A DNA stretch of 12,796 nt, from NCBI GenBank assembly GCA_013003465.1, contig JABDIZ010000307.1:1-12796 (forward strand), in the 5' to 3' direction. The position numbers were made by a program, and so were the translations under genes. Under the pieces are notes generated by a model. The model made no database searches. It was not told the origin of the DNA and worked only from the letters and a program-made list of their open reading frames with translations. Positions 1 through 7,325 of this stretch are shown piece after piece. Position 1 is the stretch's first letter. Every line of letters begins with the position of its first letter. This stretch comes from Rhodothermaceae bacterium (GTDB lineage: Bacteria; Bacteroidota; Rhodothermia; Rhodothermales; Rubricoccaceae).

Positions 1-129
1 CACCTGCACGGAGACTATACCGCGCTGAGGCTCCACCCGGAGCCCCCCATCCGACGGCTCCGATACGGCGCGGGGGCCGCGCCAGATCAGGCGGACGGAC
101 GGCGTTTCGAGGGTAAAGAGGACAGGCAT
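1..129 (-). CDS. Partial hypothetical protein, N-terminal 43 residues only
   Basis: A minus-strand frame opens with ATG at 129 and runs without a stop to the window edge. It begins MPVLFTLETPSVRL and is rich in beta-branched and small residues. About four fifths of its third codon positions are G or C, as in the real genes nearby, and it diverges from the acetyltransferase gene, which is a sensible layout. The opposing plus-strand frame across the same bases is also open (stop at 148-150) but has poorer third-position GC and an Arg/Gly-rich product. No Shine-Dalgarno site is visible. No domain can be recognised from 43 residues, so no function is proposed. Confidence 0.4.
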   Translation of the reverse strand, partial: MPVLFTLETPSVRLIWRGPRAVSEPSDGGLRVEPQRGIVSVQV

Positions 130-144
130 AACGGCAGCATCGGC

Positions 145-157
145 GCGTAGACTACGC
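145..157. promoter_or_regulatory. Short palindrome between divergent genes, possible operator
   Basis: The bases gcgtag-a-ctacgc form a perfect 6-bp inverted repeat around one central base. It lies in the 136-bp gap between the divergent start codons at 129 and 266. The position suits a dimeric regulator site, but no regulator is encoded in view and a 6-bp palindrome can occur by chance. Confidence 0.2.
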
Positions 158-265
158 AGCCGCCCGTGCACGGCTCCCTTTGCTCCCAGCCCGGCGATCC
201 AGCCCCCGAGCGCGTCGGTTTCCTCGTCGCCTCCCTACCTTCAGAGCCCTCGCTCTCCTCTCGCT

Positions 266-874
266 ATGCTCCGCTTCACCCTGAACGATGGCACGCCGGT
301 AGGGCTTCGGCCTATCGTTCCGGCCGACCGGGACCGATTGCTGCACGGGTTCGAAGCGCTCTCCGACGAGTCGCGGCGCTTTCGTTTCCTGGGCTCGCTG
401 TCTGCGCTACACGAGGACCAGCTCCGGTATCTCACCGAGGTGGACCACCGAGATCACGTGGCCTGGGGCGCCCTGAGCCTAGAGGACCCCGAAGCGCCCG
501 GCTTCGGCATCGCTCGCTTTATCCGCCTATCCGAGCATCCGCACCTGGCCGAGTTCTCGCTCACGGTGATCGATACGGCGCAGGGGCACGGGCTCGGAGG
601 CCTGCTGCTCGCCACCCTCTACGTCCTGGCTCCGACGGTGGGCATTGACACGCTGCGCGGCGTGGTGGCACGCGACAACGACCGCATGACGACCTGGATG
701 CACCGCCTCGGCGCCGTCGTCGTAGCCGATGATCCCGGCGAGCTGGTCTTCGACCTCCCCGTCCACACCGATCTCGACGAGTTGCCTGCCTCGTCCGTCT
801 CGTTCCGTACGCTGGTGGAGCAGGTCCGGCAACAGTTTGCGTCCGGTGCCGATCAGCCCCAGAACGAGACGTAG
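266..874 (+). CDS. GNAT-family N-acetyltransferase (Pat-like, single domain)
   Basis: This 202-residue cytoplasmic enzyme should transfer an acyl group from acetyl-CoA to an amine, possibly a protein lysine. The acetyl-CoA pyrophosphate loop (motif A) is visible as QGHGLG at residues 106-111, after strand FSLTVID and before helix GLLLATLYVL. The N-terminus has the pattern LRPIVPADRDRL followed by ALSDESRRFRFLG (residues 14-43). This resembles the GNAT domain fused to ADP-forming acyl-CoA synthetases in bacterial Pat lysine acetyltransferases, but here the domain stands alone and no regulatory cNMP domain is present. The C-terminal ~35 residues are polar and probably a tail. ATG 266 is chosen because conserved GNAT sequence begins at once. 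Its last 22 bp overlap the convergent AAA ATPase gene. The substrate cannot be told from sequence. Confidence 0.85.
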   Translation: MLRFTLNDGTPVGLRPIVPADRDRLLHGFEALSDESRRFRFLGSLSALHEDQLRYLTEVDHRDHVAWGALSLEDPEAPGFGIARFIRLSEHPHLAEFSLTVIDTAQGHGLGGLLLATLYVLAPTVGIDTLRGVVARDNDRMTTWMHRLGAVVVADDPGELVFDLPVHTDLDELPASSVSFRTLVEQVRQQFASGADQPQNET

Positions 875-2571
875 CCGTCGGTGAGCAACGCATCGGTCAT
901 GCGTGCCAGCCGCGCGGCCGTGTACGGAAAGCGCGCGGTGTCGAGACGGTCAGGGCGTCTGTCGGATTCCCAGGCGTCGAGCAGGGGCAGGAGGTCGGTT
1001 TCATCGCGGCGCGGCGTCGCATCGAATGCCCAGCCGAACAGTCCGAGTACAGCGGCACGCACCGCCGGGCGGCTGCCTTCGAGGCGCGGCAGCATCTTCA
1101 TGTGGAGCGCCAGATCCAGCGGACCCACGGCCTGCCCGTCGCGCGTGCGAAAGGCATCCGGCGTCGCGCCGGCGTGGAGGGCGAACAGCGCCGCCTCGTC
1201 GCGGGCGCGGTAGCCAATGCCCAGTCCGGCTGGCGCGAGCAGAGCATTCGCCTCCGCGATGGCCTCTACGGCTGTGTTGACGACCTGCTGCTCGGCTGTC
1301 GAGAGATGCGTCAACTCCCCCAGGCGAATAGCACGAGGCCACCACACGGACGCAGGCCACGGCTCCGCGGTCGCCATAGCGGCAGAATCGATGGGCGCCC
1401 AGTTCGCGAGGTCGGTGGCCTGCAGTTCGAGGGTGAACGCGCGGTCGAGGACCTTCCGGCTGAATGGATGTGCGCTCTCGTCCACGTTCACCGTACCGAC
1501 GAGGGCGAGGTTGGGCGCAAGGCGCACGGCGTTCCACCGGGCATCGGCGGCATCGAGCCCCTGCGTAAGAAGTGGCGGACTCGCCCAGCCCCCGAATGGC
1601 GCAGGGACCCGCGCCTCGATCCGGCTGAGCACCTCGGCGAGGTAATGCTCAGGCCGACCGAGGTTCATCTCGTCGAGGACGGCCAGGTGCATCTGTTCCG
1701 GGGCCTCCATCGCCGCGTGTGCGGTTCGCAGCAGCGCGCCCGGACGAAACGTGCCCGCCAGATCCGTGTAGCCGAGCACCTCCGCTGGATCTGTCCAGTC
1801 AGGGCGGACGGGAATCAGCGTGCTCGCGCTCCCCGTCGCCTCGGCCACGAGCTGGGGCAGCTTCGACTTGCCCACGCCGGTCACGCCCGCCAGGAGCACG
1901 AACGGCTTGGTCCGCAGCGCCGTCACGAACGCCGCGATCTCCCACGGCTCGTACACAAACCGGCGCGCCGCGATGGCGGCGATCAGCCGCTCCAGCGCCG
2001 TCGCCCGGTCGAAGTCGGCAGGCACCTGCGCGTAAGATGCCTCGGCTTCTGAGATCATCGTGACGGGTCCAGGGACATCCCCTTCGCGCACTTGCTTGTA
2101 GCGCTCCGCCGCTTCGATGAGCCGCTCGGGATCCGTCTCGGAACGCGTGCGCACGAGGAAATCGAGCATCGCCCCGTCGACCGTCGGCAGGCGGTGGATA
2201 ACGCGCTGCATCATCGCGCGGAAGCGGAGGTCGGGCGTGGCCTTTTCGCCGTACTCGTCCAGCACCGTCAGCTTGGTAGCGAAGGCCTCGTAGGGAATCC
2301 ACGCCTCCTCGCTCAGCACCGCGACCGGCCGCACGCGGACACGGTGGGGGTAGTGGCCGCCCGGCACCAGTGCGGTGCTGTCCTCGAATGCGGTGCTCGT
2401 CGCCTCGAAGGCGCCGGCGAGCACTCGGCTGCCGGGGAGGTAGACGTAGATGCGGTCGCCGGGCTGAATCTGCGCCAGCGCCTTTCGCCCGTGTCGGCGC
2501 ACCGCGAGCGTACCCGTGCGGACAAACGCTGGGAAGTGCTCAGGACGGACGGACCAGATCCAGTGCGTCAT
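853..2571 (-). CDS. EVE-domain / McrB-type AAA+ ATPase fusion
   Basis: A 572-residue protein with two recognisable modules. Residues 1 to about 110 match the EVE (PUA-superfamily) domain: HWIWSVRPEHF at 3-13, then LAQIQPGDRIYVYLPG at 32-47 and VLAGAFEATS at 50-59. EVE domains bind modified bases in DNA or RNA. Residues ~190-572 form a McrB-like AAA+ motor: Walker A GVTGVGKS at 229-236, Walker B VLDEMNLGRPEHY at 298-310 (D300, E301), sensor-1 GTVNVDE at 359-365, and an arginine-finger region KVLDRAF at 373-379 (R377). The C-terminal GYRARDE (453-459) and MKMLPRLEG (491-499) segments are also typical of McrB relatives. In classical type IV restriction a McrC nuclease partners McrB; no McrC gene is visible here. 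The gene follows the HEPN gene by 7 bp, and its GAGG ribosome-binding site overlaps the HEPN stop, suggesting translational coupling. Likely a modified-nucleic-acid sensor in phage defence. Confidence 0.88.
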   Translation of the reverse strand: MTHWIWSVRPEHFPAFVRTGTLAVRRHGRKALAQIQPGDRIYVYLPGSRVLAGAFEATSTAFEDSTALVPGGHYPHRVRVRPVAVLSEEAWIPYEAFATKLTVLDEYGEKATPDLRFRAMMQRVIHRLPTVDGAMLDFLVRTRSETDPERLIEAAERYKQVREGDVPGPVTMISEAEASYAQVPADFDRATALERLIAAIAARRFVYEPWEIAAFVTALRTKPFVLLAGVTGVGKSKLPQLVAEATGSASTLIPVRPDWTDPAEVLGYTDLAGTFRPGALLRTAHAAMEAPEQMHLAVLDEMNLGRPEHYLAEVLSRIEARVPAPFGGWASPPLLTQGLDAADARWNAVRLAPNLALVGTVNVDESAHPFSRKVLDRAFTLELQATDLANWAPIDSAAMATAEPWPASVWWPRAIRLGELTHLSTAEQQVVNTAVEAIAEANALLAPAGLGIGYRARDEAALFALHAGATPDAFRTRDGQAVGPLDLALHMKMLPRLEGSRPAVRAAVLGLFGWAFDATPRRDETDLLPLLDAWESDRRPDRLDTARFPYTAARLARMTDALLTDGYVSFWG

Positions 2572-2578
2572 GCCCGCC

Positions 2579-2974
2579 TCAGGTGGTTTTGAGCCAGGCG
2601 CGCGCGCTGCTGACGAGTGCCTCGGCCTCGCCGAGCGCCTCCTGTGCGTCGCTGGTGCTCAGGAACGGCTCGTCGAGGTAGGCGGCATGCTTGAAGAGCT
2701 GGTAGAGGAGGGCGAGCGTGCGGGCCGTCTCACGCGAGAGCGGGTGCGGGCCGACCACATGCTGATAGAACTGCGTGTGCACCTCGTCGTGGTTGCCCTC
2801 TTCGAGGAAGGCAGCCGAGACGCCTCGCGTACGCAACGTCGCGGCCACGGCGTAGTAGGCCCCGAAGTAGGCCCGCGCGATGGCGTTCTCGGCGTCTTCA
2901 GCGTCGAGGTCGCGGCGGGCCGCGGCGAGAGCCCGGCGGGCTTTGTCGAGGTAGGCTTGGACGCTCTGGTTCAT
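2579..2974 (-). CDS. HEPN-domain protein (UPF0332-like), first gene of the EVE-McrB unit
   Basis: A 131-residue all-helical protein. Helix 1 (KARRALAAARRDLD, 11-24), then ENAIARAYFGAYYAVAATL (29-47), then a conserved His stretch (NHDEVHTQFYQHVV, 61-74) follow the pattern of HEPN proteins of the UPF0332 type. Many HEPN proteins are RNases with an R-x4-6-H motif, or partners of nucleotidyltransferases and ATPases in toxin-antitoxin and defence loci. No R-x4-6-H spacing is present in this protein; the equivalent late helix reads LYQLFKHAAYLD (90-101). It may therefore be a non-catalytic adaptor or use other residues. ATG 2974 is chosen because helix 1 follows directly. The longer in-frame start at 3175 would run into uvrB and adds low-complexity Arg/Lys-rich sequence. 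No MNT-type partner is seen; the only partner is the EVE-AAA gene downstream. Confidence 0.75.
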   Translation of the reverse strand: MNQSVQAYLDKARRALAAARRDLDAEDAENAIARAYFGAYYAVAATLRTRGVSAAFLEEGNHDEVHTQFYQHVVGPHPLSRETARTLALLYQLFKHAAYLDEPFLSTSDAQEALGEAEALVSSARAWLKTT

Positions 2975-3095
2975 GCGAGCAGAGGGAGCCAGCGGGAACG
3001 GAGGAGAGGGCCGCAACTTACACGTTGATGCTGACACAGGGTTGGCACCCGCGTCGCGTATCCTCTCTGGCTTCTTCTCTCGCGCCTTCCCCCTC
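2975..3095. promoter_or_regulatory. Divergent promoter region between the HEPN unit and uvrB
   Basis: This 121-bp gap must hold the promoters of both the minus-strand HEPN/EVE-McrB unit and the plus-strand uvrB gene. TTG trinucleotides occur at 3025-3027 and 3042-3044 and a TATCCT at 3059-3064, but their spacing fits neither a sigma-70 nor a Bacteroidota -33/-7 promoter. I therefore do not call exact promoter elements. No LexA-like palindrome was found. Confidence 0.45.
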
Positions 3096-5156
3096 ATGGC
3101 TACGATTTCCCGAATCGACTCGCCCTTCTCCCTCGACGCTCCCTTCCGGCCCACGGGCGACCAGCCGCGCGCCATCGAAGAGCTGACCGAAGGCCTCTTC
3201 CGCGGCGACCCCTACCAGACGCTCCTCGGCGCGACGGGCACCGGCAAGACGTTCTCGATCTCCAACGTCATCCGCAACGTCGGCAAGCCGACGCTGGTGC
3301 TCTCGCACAACAAGACGCTCGCCGCACAGCTCTACGCCGAGTTCCGGCAGTTCTTCCCCAACAACGCCGTCGAGTTCTTCATCTCCTACTACGACTACTA
3401 CCAACCCGAGGCCTACATCGTCTCGTCCGACACGTACATCGAGAAGGACATGGCAATCAACGAGGAGATCGACCGGCTGCGGCTGCGCGCGACCTCGGCG
3501 CTCGTCTCGGGGCGCAAGGATGTGGTGATCGTGGCGTCCGTCTCGTGCATCTACGGGCTTGGGAATCCGGAGGAGTACAAGGCGCGCATCATCCAGGTCA
3601 CGCCCGGCGAGACCATCGACCGCGACGACCTGCTGCGCCAGTTCGTCAACGTCTTCTACACGCGCAACGAGGTCGAATTCAGCCCCGGCGTCTTCCGCGT
3701 ACGCGGCGACGTGGTGGAGATCTTCCCCGCCTACCTCGAAGACCAGGCCTACCGCCTGACCTTCTGGGGCGACGAGATCGAGAAGGTCAGCCGCATCCAC
3801 CCCGTCTCGGGCGAGGTGCTGGCCGACGAGACCGGCACGGTGACGATCTACCCGGCCAAGCACTTCGTCACACCCAAGGACCAGGTCGACCGCGCGGTGG
3901 CGAGCATCGAAGAGGAGCTACGGTGGCGCCTCGCGATCCTCCGAAACGAGGGCGCGCTCGTCGCCGCCCAGCGGCTGGAGCAGCGCACGCTCTTCGACAT
4001 CGAGATGATCAAGGAGATCGGTTACTGCTCGGGCATCGAGAATTACTCGCGCCACATGGACGGCCGCGCGCCCGGCACGCGCCCTCACTGCCTCCTCGAC
4101 TACTTCCCCGACGACTTCCTGCTCGTCGTGGACGAGAGCCACGTCAGCATTCCGCAGGTGCGCGCCATGTACAACGGCGACCGCGCGCGCAAGCTCAACC
4201 TCGTCGAGCACGGCTTCCGCCTACCCTCGGCGATGGACAACCGCCCGCTCACCTTCGAGGAGTTCGAAAACTTCCACCATCAGGTCATCTTCGTCTCCGC
4301 CACCCCCGCCGACTACGAGTTGGAGAAGAGCGAGGGCATCGTCGTGGAGCAGGTCATCCGCCCGACCGGCATCCTCGACCCCGCCGTCGAAGTGCGCCCT
4401 GTAGACGGCCAGATCGACGACCTGATGGCCGAGATCCGCGAGCGCACGAGCCGCCACGAGCGCGTCCTCGTGACGACGCTCACCAAGCGCATGGCCGAGG
4501 ACCTGACGGACTACCTCGACTCGTTCGGCGTCCGTGTCCGCTACCTCCACTCCGACATCGACGCGCTGGCGCGCGTAGACATCCTCCGCGACCTCCGCCT
4601 CGGCGAGTTCGATGTGCTCGTGGGCATCAACCTGCTGCGCGAAGGCCTCGACCTGCCCGAAGTCTCACTCGTCGCCATCCTCGACGCCGATAAGGAAGGC
4701 TTCCTCCGCTCCGAGCGCTCGCTCATCCAGACGGCGGGCCGCGCCGCGCGCAACGCCAACTCGTCGGTCATCCTCTACGCCGACCGCGTGACCGACTCGA
4801 TGCGGCGCATGATGGAGGAGACGGACCGCCGCCGCGCGATCCAGGAGGAATACAACCGCGAGGAGGGCATCACACCACAGACGGTGAGTAAGTCCATTGA
4901 GCAGATCCGCGCAGGCACCGCCGTCGCCGATCACAAGCAGGAAGAGGAGCCGCAACGGACGATGTACTACTCCGGCCCGCAGCAACTCCCCCGCGTGGCC
5001 GACCCAGTCGTGAAGTACCTCACCGACGACCAGAAGCGCGACCTCGTGGCGCAGCTCACCGCCGAGATGGACGCCGCCGCGCTCAACCTGGAGTTCGAGA
5101 AGGCTGCTGAACTGCGTGACTCCATCGCCCAGATCGAAGCCGAACTCGCGGCGTAG
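3096..5156 (+). CDS. uvrB: Excinuclease ABC subunit B
   Basis: UvrB verifies DNA damage in nucleotide excision repair. It is loaded by UvrA, wraps DNA, and recruits UvrC for dual incision and UvrD for release. The 686-residue length matches the family (about 670 in E. coli). Visible motifs are Walker A GATGTGKT (45-52), the DNA-threading beta-hairpin YYDYYQPEAY (98-107), DESH (346-349, Walker B/motif II), motif VI QTAGRAARN (545-553), and a C-terminal UVR domain with LEFEKAAELRD (roughly 650-685) that contacts UvrA/UvrC. The ATG at 3096 is chosen because family similarity begins there with FRPTGDQPRAI. The in-frame ATG at 2973 adds 41 unrelated residues and would overlap the divergent HEPN start. 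The gene looks intact; uvrA and uvrC are not in the window. Confidence 0.98.
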   Translation: MATISRIDSPFSLDAPFRPTGDQPRAIEELTEGLFRGDPYQTLLGATGTGKTFSISNVIRNVGKPTLVLSHNKTLAAQLYAEFRQFFPNNAVEFFISYYDYYQPEAYIVSSDTYIEKDMAINEEIDRLRLRATSALVSGRKDVVIVASVSCIYGLGNPEEYKARIIQVTPGETIDRDDLLRQFVNVFYTRNEVEFSPGVFRVRGDVVEIFPAYLEDQAYRLTFWGDEIEKVSRIHPVSGEVLADETGTVTIYPAKHFVTPKDQVDRAVASIEEELRWRLAILRNEGALVAAQRLEQRTLFDIEMIKEIGYCSGIENYSRHMDGRAPGTRPHCLLDYFPDDFLLVVDESHVSIPQVRAMYNGDRARKLNLVEHGFRLPSAMDNRPLTFEEFENFHHQVIFVSATPADYELEKSEGIVVEQVIRPTGILDPAVEVRPVDGQIDDLMAEIRERTSRHERVLVTTLTKRMAEDLTDYLDSFGVRVRYLHSDIDALARVDILRDLRLGEFDVLVGINLLREGLDLPEVSLVAILDADKEGFLRSERSLIQTAGRAARNANSSVILYADRVTDSMRRMMEETDRRRAIQEEYNREEGITPQTVSKSIEQIRAGTAVADHKQEEEPQRTMYYSGPQQLPRVADPVVKYLTDDQKRDLVAQLTAEMDAAALNLEFEKAAELRDSIAQIEAELAA

Positions 5157-5227
5157 CATGGCCCAGTCCGTACCAAGCCACGTGCCGGATGCGTTACGGC
5201 GGGGTCCGTTCCTCCCCCTCGCCTGCC

Positions 5228-6172
5228 ATGTGGACGCATACGCGCCGCCTCGTTCTCCTGTTTGTCGCCGGTTGGGGGCTGACCGCTTGCGCACAAGAGG
5301 AACCTTCCGCACCCCTCGTAGCAGAAGGAGTGGCCGAAGCAGAGGGCGTGGCCCTGTACTACAGGCTCTTCGGGAACCGCACGCCCGACGACGCCGTGCC
5401 GCTGCTTGTGCTCAACGGCGGCCCCGGGCTTTCGAGTGAGCATTTCGGCGGCCTCGCCAGGCAGTTGAGCCAACTCGGCAGAGGGCGTACGACGATCACC
5501 TTCGACCAACGCGGCACCGGGCGCTCTCGGCTCGCCCGGGTCGATGCCTCCACGGTCACCCTCGCGGCCATGGTCCAGGACATCGAGGCGCTCCGCGCAC
5601 ATCTAGGGGTTCACGAGTGGATTGTGTTCGGCCACTCGTGGGGCGGGATGTACGCGATGGCGTACGCCGTCGCTCACCCAGAACGCGTGCGCGGCCTGGT
5701 GCTCTCGGCCTCAGGCGGCAGCGATCTGGAATGGACGAGTCACTTTCAAAACAACCTCCGCCACCGACTCGGCCCCGAGCGGCGCACGGCCTACGACCGG
5801 GCGACCACCCGGCGTGAGCGCGTCGAAGCGATGGCGGCAGCCTATGTCTTCAACCCGGAGCACATCCCCTTCGTCGTCGAGTCGCTCTCGCGCCCGGGGG
5901 CGAGCAACCCGACCGTCCGCAGCCTCGTTTTCCAGAACCTGTTCCAGTTAGAGTTCGACCTCCGGGACGACCTCGCCCGGCTCGAAAGACCCGTCCTCAT
6001 CCTCCACGGACGGCAGGACGTGCTCGGTACGCTCGTGCCCTACAAAACCCATCAGGCCCTTCCCAACTCGGACCTCGTCTTCCTCGACGCCTGCGGCCAC
6101 TATCTCTGGCTCGATCAGCCCGAGGCCTACTTCGAGGCCATCGGTGATTTTCTGCGCGAAGAAGTTCGGTGA
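5228..6172 (+). CDS. Lipoprotein alpha/beta-hydrolase, proline iminopeptidase-like (family S33)
   Basis: A 314-residue serine hydrolase that is probably exported and lipid-anchored. The N-terminus MWTHTRRLVLLFVAGWGLTAC carries a basic n-region, a hydrophobic core and a lipobox ending at Cys21. The oxyanion-hole loop is NGGPG (63-67; HGGPG in most S33 peptidases). The nucleophile elbow is GHSWGG (135-140, Ser137). Asp264 in HGRQD and His291 in CGHYLWLDQP complete the triad. GHSWGG together with the GGPG loop points to prolyl aminopeptidase or tricorn-interacting-factor relatives that remove N-terminal residues from peptides, though ester or lactone substrates are possible. ATG 5228 is chosen because it starts the signal sequence; an in-frame ATG at 5189 adds 13 residues that would spoil it. 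It lies 71 bp after uvrB on the same strand, so read-through is possible, but there is no functional link. Confidence 0.87.
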   Translation: MWTHTRRLVLLFVAGWGLTACAQEEPSAPLVAEGVAEAEGVALYYRLFGNRTPDDAVPLLVLNGGPGLSSEHFGGLARQLSQLGRGRTTITFDQRGTGRSRLARVDASTVTLAAMVQDIEALRAHLGVHEWIVFGHSWGGMYAMAYAVAHPERVRGLVLSASGGSDLEWTSHFQNNLRHRLGPERRTAYDRATTRRERVEAMAAAYVFNPEHIPFVVESLSRPGASNPTVRSLVFQNLFQLEFDLRDDLARLERPVLILHGRQDVLGTLVPYKTHQALPNSDLVFLDACGHYLWLDQPEAYFEAIGDFLREEVR

Positions 6173-6197
6173 GTCCGCTTTCGGCCGCCTGATCTTG

Positions 6198-7325
6198 TCA
6201 GCGTGCCTGATTCACGATGCGGCTGATGCGGAAGCGGCCGACGGCCCAGCCTACGTCCGGGCTGAGAAAGGAGACACTCCAGTATTCGTCCGCGTCGATC
6301 CCGGTCCACGTCTCGCCGCCGTCGGTGGAATAGGCCGAGCCGTTGGGCGAGGTCGCCACGAGGGTCGGGGTGGGCGTGCCGGGCACGACGCTCGCCCCGT
6401 AGACACGGCCGCCCAGGACGCCCTCGCCCAGCCGACTCCACGTCACCCCGCCGTCGTGTGTGACGGCTACATTCGCCATCGGCCGCGTGCCCACCCCGCC
6501 GAGCGCGACGCCGTGCTCGGCATCGAAGAAGGCGAGGGAGGCGATGCCCTCGTCGGGTGCCGTGCTCTCGATGGGCGTGGCGGCTTCAGTCCAGGTCTCG
6601 CCGTAATCGGTCGTGCGCATCACGCGGGTGTCCACTCCCGAGGCACCGGTGCCGAACCAGCCGAGGCCGCCGGGCTGCGCGGCCGTGCAGGTGCCCGAGG
6701 CTGCGAACGAGCCTTCGCCGGGCCGGGCGTCGGGCACGTTGATGGGATCGACGCGCGTCCACGTCTCCCCGCCATCGGTCGTACGGATGATCGTGAACTC
6801 GCCGTCGTGGCTGTCGCTGAAGGCGAAGCCACGGTTGCGGTCCCAGAAGGAGAAGCAGTCAAAGAAGGCGTTGGGGTCCTCGTTCTGGAACGATAGCCGC
6901 CACGTCTGGCCGCCGTCGGCCGTGTGGTAGATGCGCGAGTCCTCACCCGGACCGATAGCCATCACGAAGGCTTCGTCCGCCGAAAACGCCTCAATGTCGC
7001 GGAAGGCGAGCGTGTCCGGCCAAGGGCCGGTGAGCTTCGGCCACGTCTGGCCGCCGTCGGTCGTCCGGGCGACGAGGCCCGGTTGTTCGGCGACCCAGAC
7101 CGTATTCTCGTCTACGATGGAGAGGGCGATGAAGAGCGCCGACGGATCGAAGTGCTGCACTTCCCACGTCGGATTGACTAGGGCCCGCGCGGGCTCGGCC
7201 GGTTGGATCGCAGGCATGTTTGGCTGGCATCCGACGAGTGACATCCCTCCGAAGAGCAGCAGGCTCAGGCCTACGGCGGCGGTGAAGATCGACGCAGGGA
7301 ACGAACGAATGCGATGGGCTGGCAT
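6198..7325 (-). CDS. Lipoprotein with six Asp-box (BNR / Ycf48-like) beta-propeller repeats
   Basis: A 375-residue predicted lipoprotein. A hydrophobic stretch ends in the lipobox LVGC (30-33), so Cys33 should be lipidated and the rest placed in the periplasm or outside. Six Asp-box motifs of the type TxDGGxTW occur at about 88-95, 135-142, 182-189, 238-245, 289-296 and 333-340 (variants TTDYGETW and THDGGVTW). Between them are VWVAEQPG- and GFAF-type strands, as in sialidase-like and photosystem-II-assembly-factor propellers. No sialidase catalytic residues stand out. Bacteroidota relatives are often labelled oxidoreductase without biochemical support. The ATG at 7325 is chosen because it precedes the signal peptide; an in-frame ATG at 7415 would add 30 residues. 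It converges on the hydrolase gene with a 25-bp gap. The role is unknown; a scaffold or assembly factor is plausible. Confidence 0.85.
   Translation of the reverse strand: MPAHRIRSFPASIFTAAVGLSLLLFGGMSLVGCQPNMPAIQPAEPARALVNPTWEVQHFDPSALFIALSIVDENTVWVAEQPGLVARTTDGGQTWPKLTGPWPDTLAFRDIEAFSADEAFVMAIGPGEDSRIYHTADGGQTWRLSFQNEDPNAFFDCFSFWDRNRGFAFSDSHDGEFTIIRTTDGGETWTRVDPINVPDARPGEGSFAASGTCTAAQPGGLGWFGTGASGVDTRVMRTTDYGETWTEAATPIESTAPDEGIASLAFFDAEHGVALGGVGTRPMANVAVTHDGGVTWSRLGEGVLGGRVYGASVVPGTPTPTLVATSPNGSAYSTDGGETWTGIDADEYWSVSFLSPDVGWAVGRFRISRIVNQAR

Noticed and set aside
1..150. Plus-strand open frame ending at tag 148-150, as a partial gene tail
   Set aside because: Its third-position GC is poorer than that of the opposing minus-strand frame, and its product is Arg/Gly-rich. 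Not excluded, but less likely.
1102..2052. A 316-codon open frame on the plus strand
   Set aside because: It lies entirely antisense to the EVE-McrB gene, is Arg/Gly-rich with no domain, and arises from the high GC of the real gene.
2579..3175. Longer HEPN protein starting at 3175
   Set aside because: The extra 67 residues are Arg/Lys-rich and unlike HEPN, and the start would fall inside uvrB; ATG 2974 begins at helix 1.
3545..4693. A 382-codon open frame on the plus strand
   Set aside because: It overlaps uvrB in another frame and encodes a Pro/Arg-rich low-complexity product; uvrB is unambiguous.
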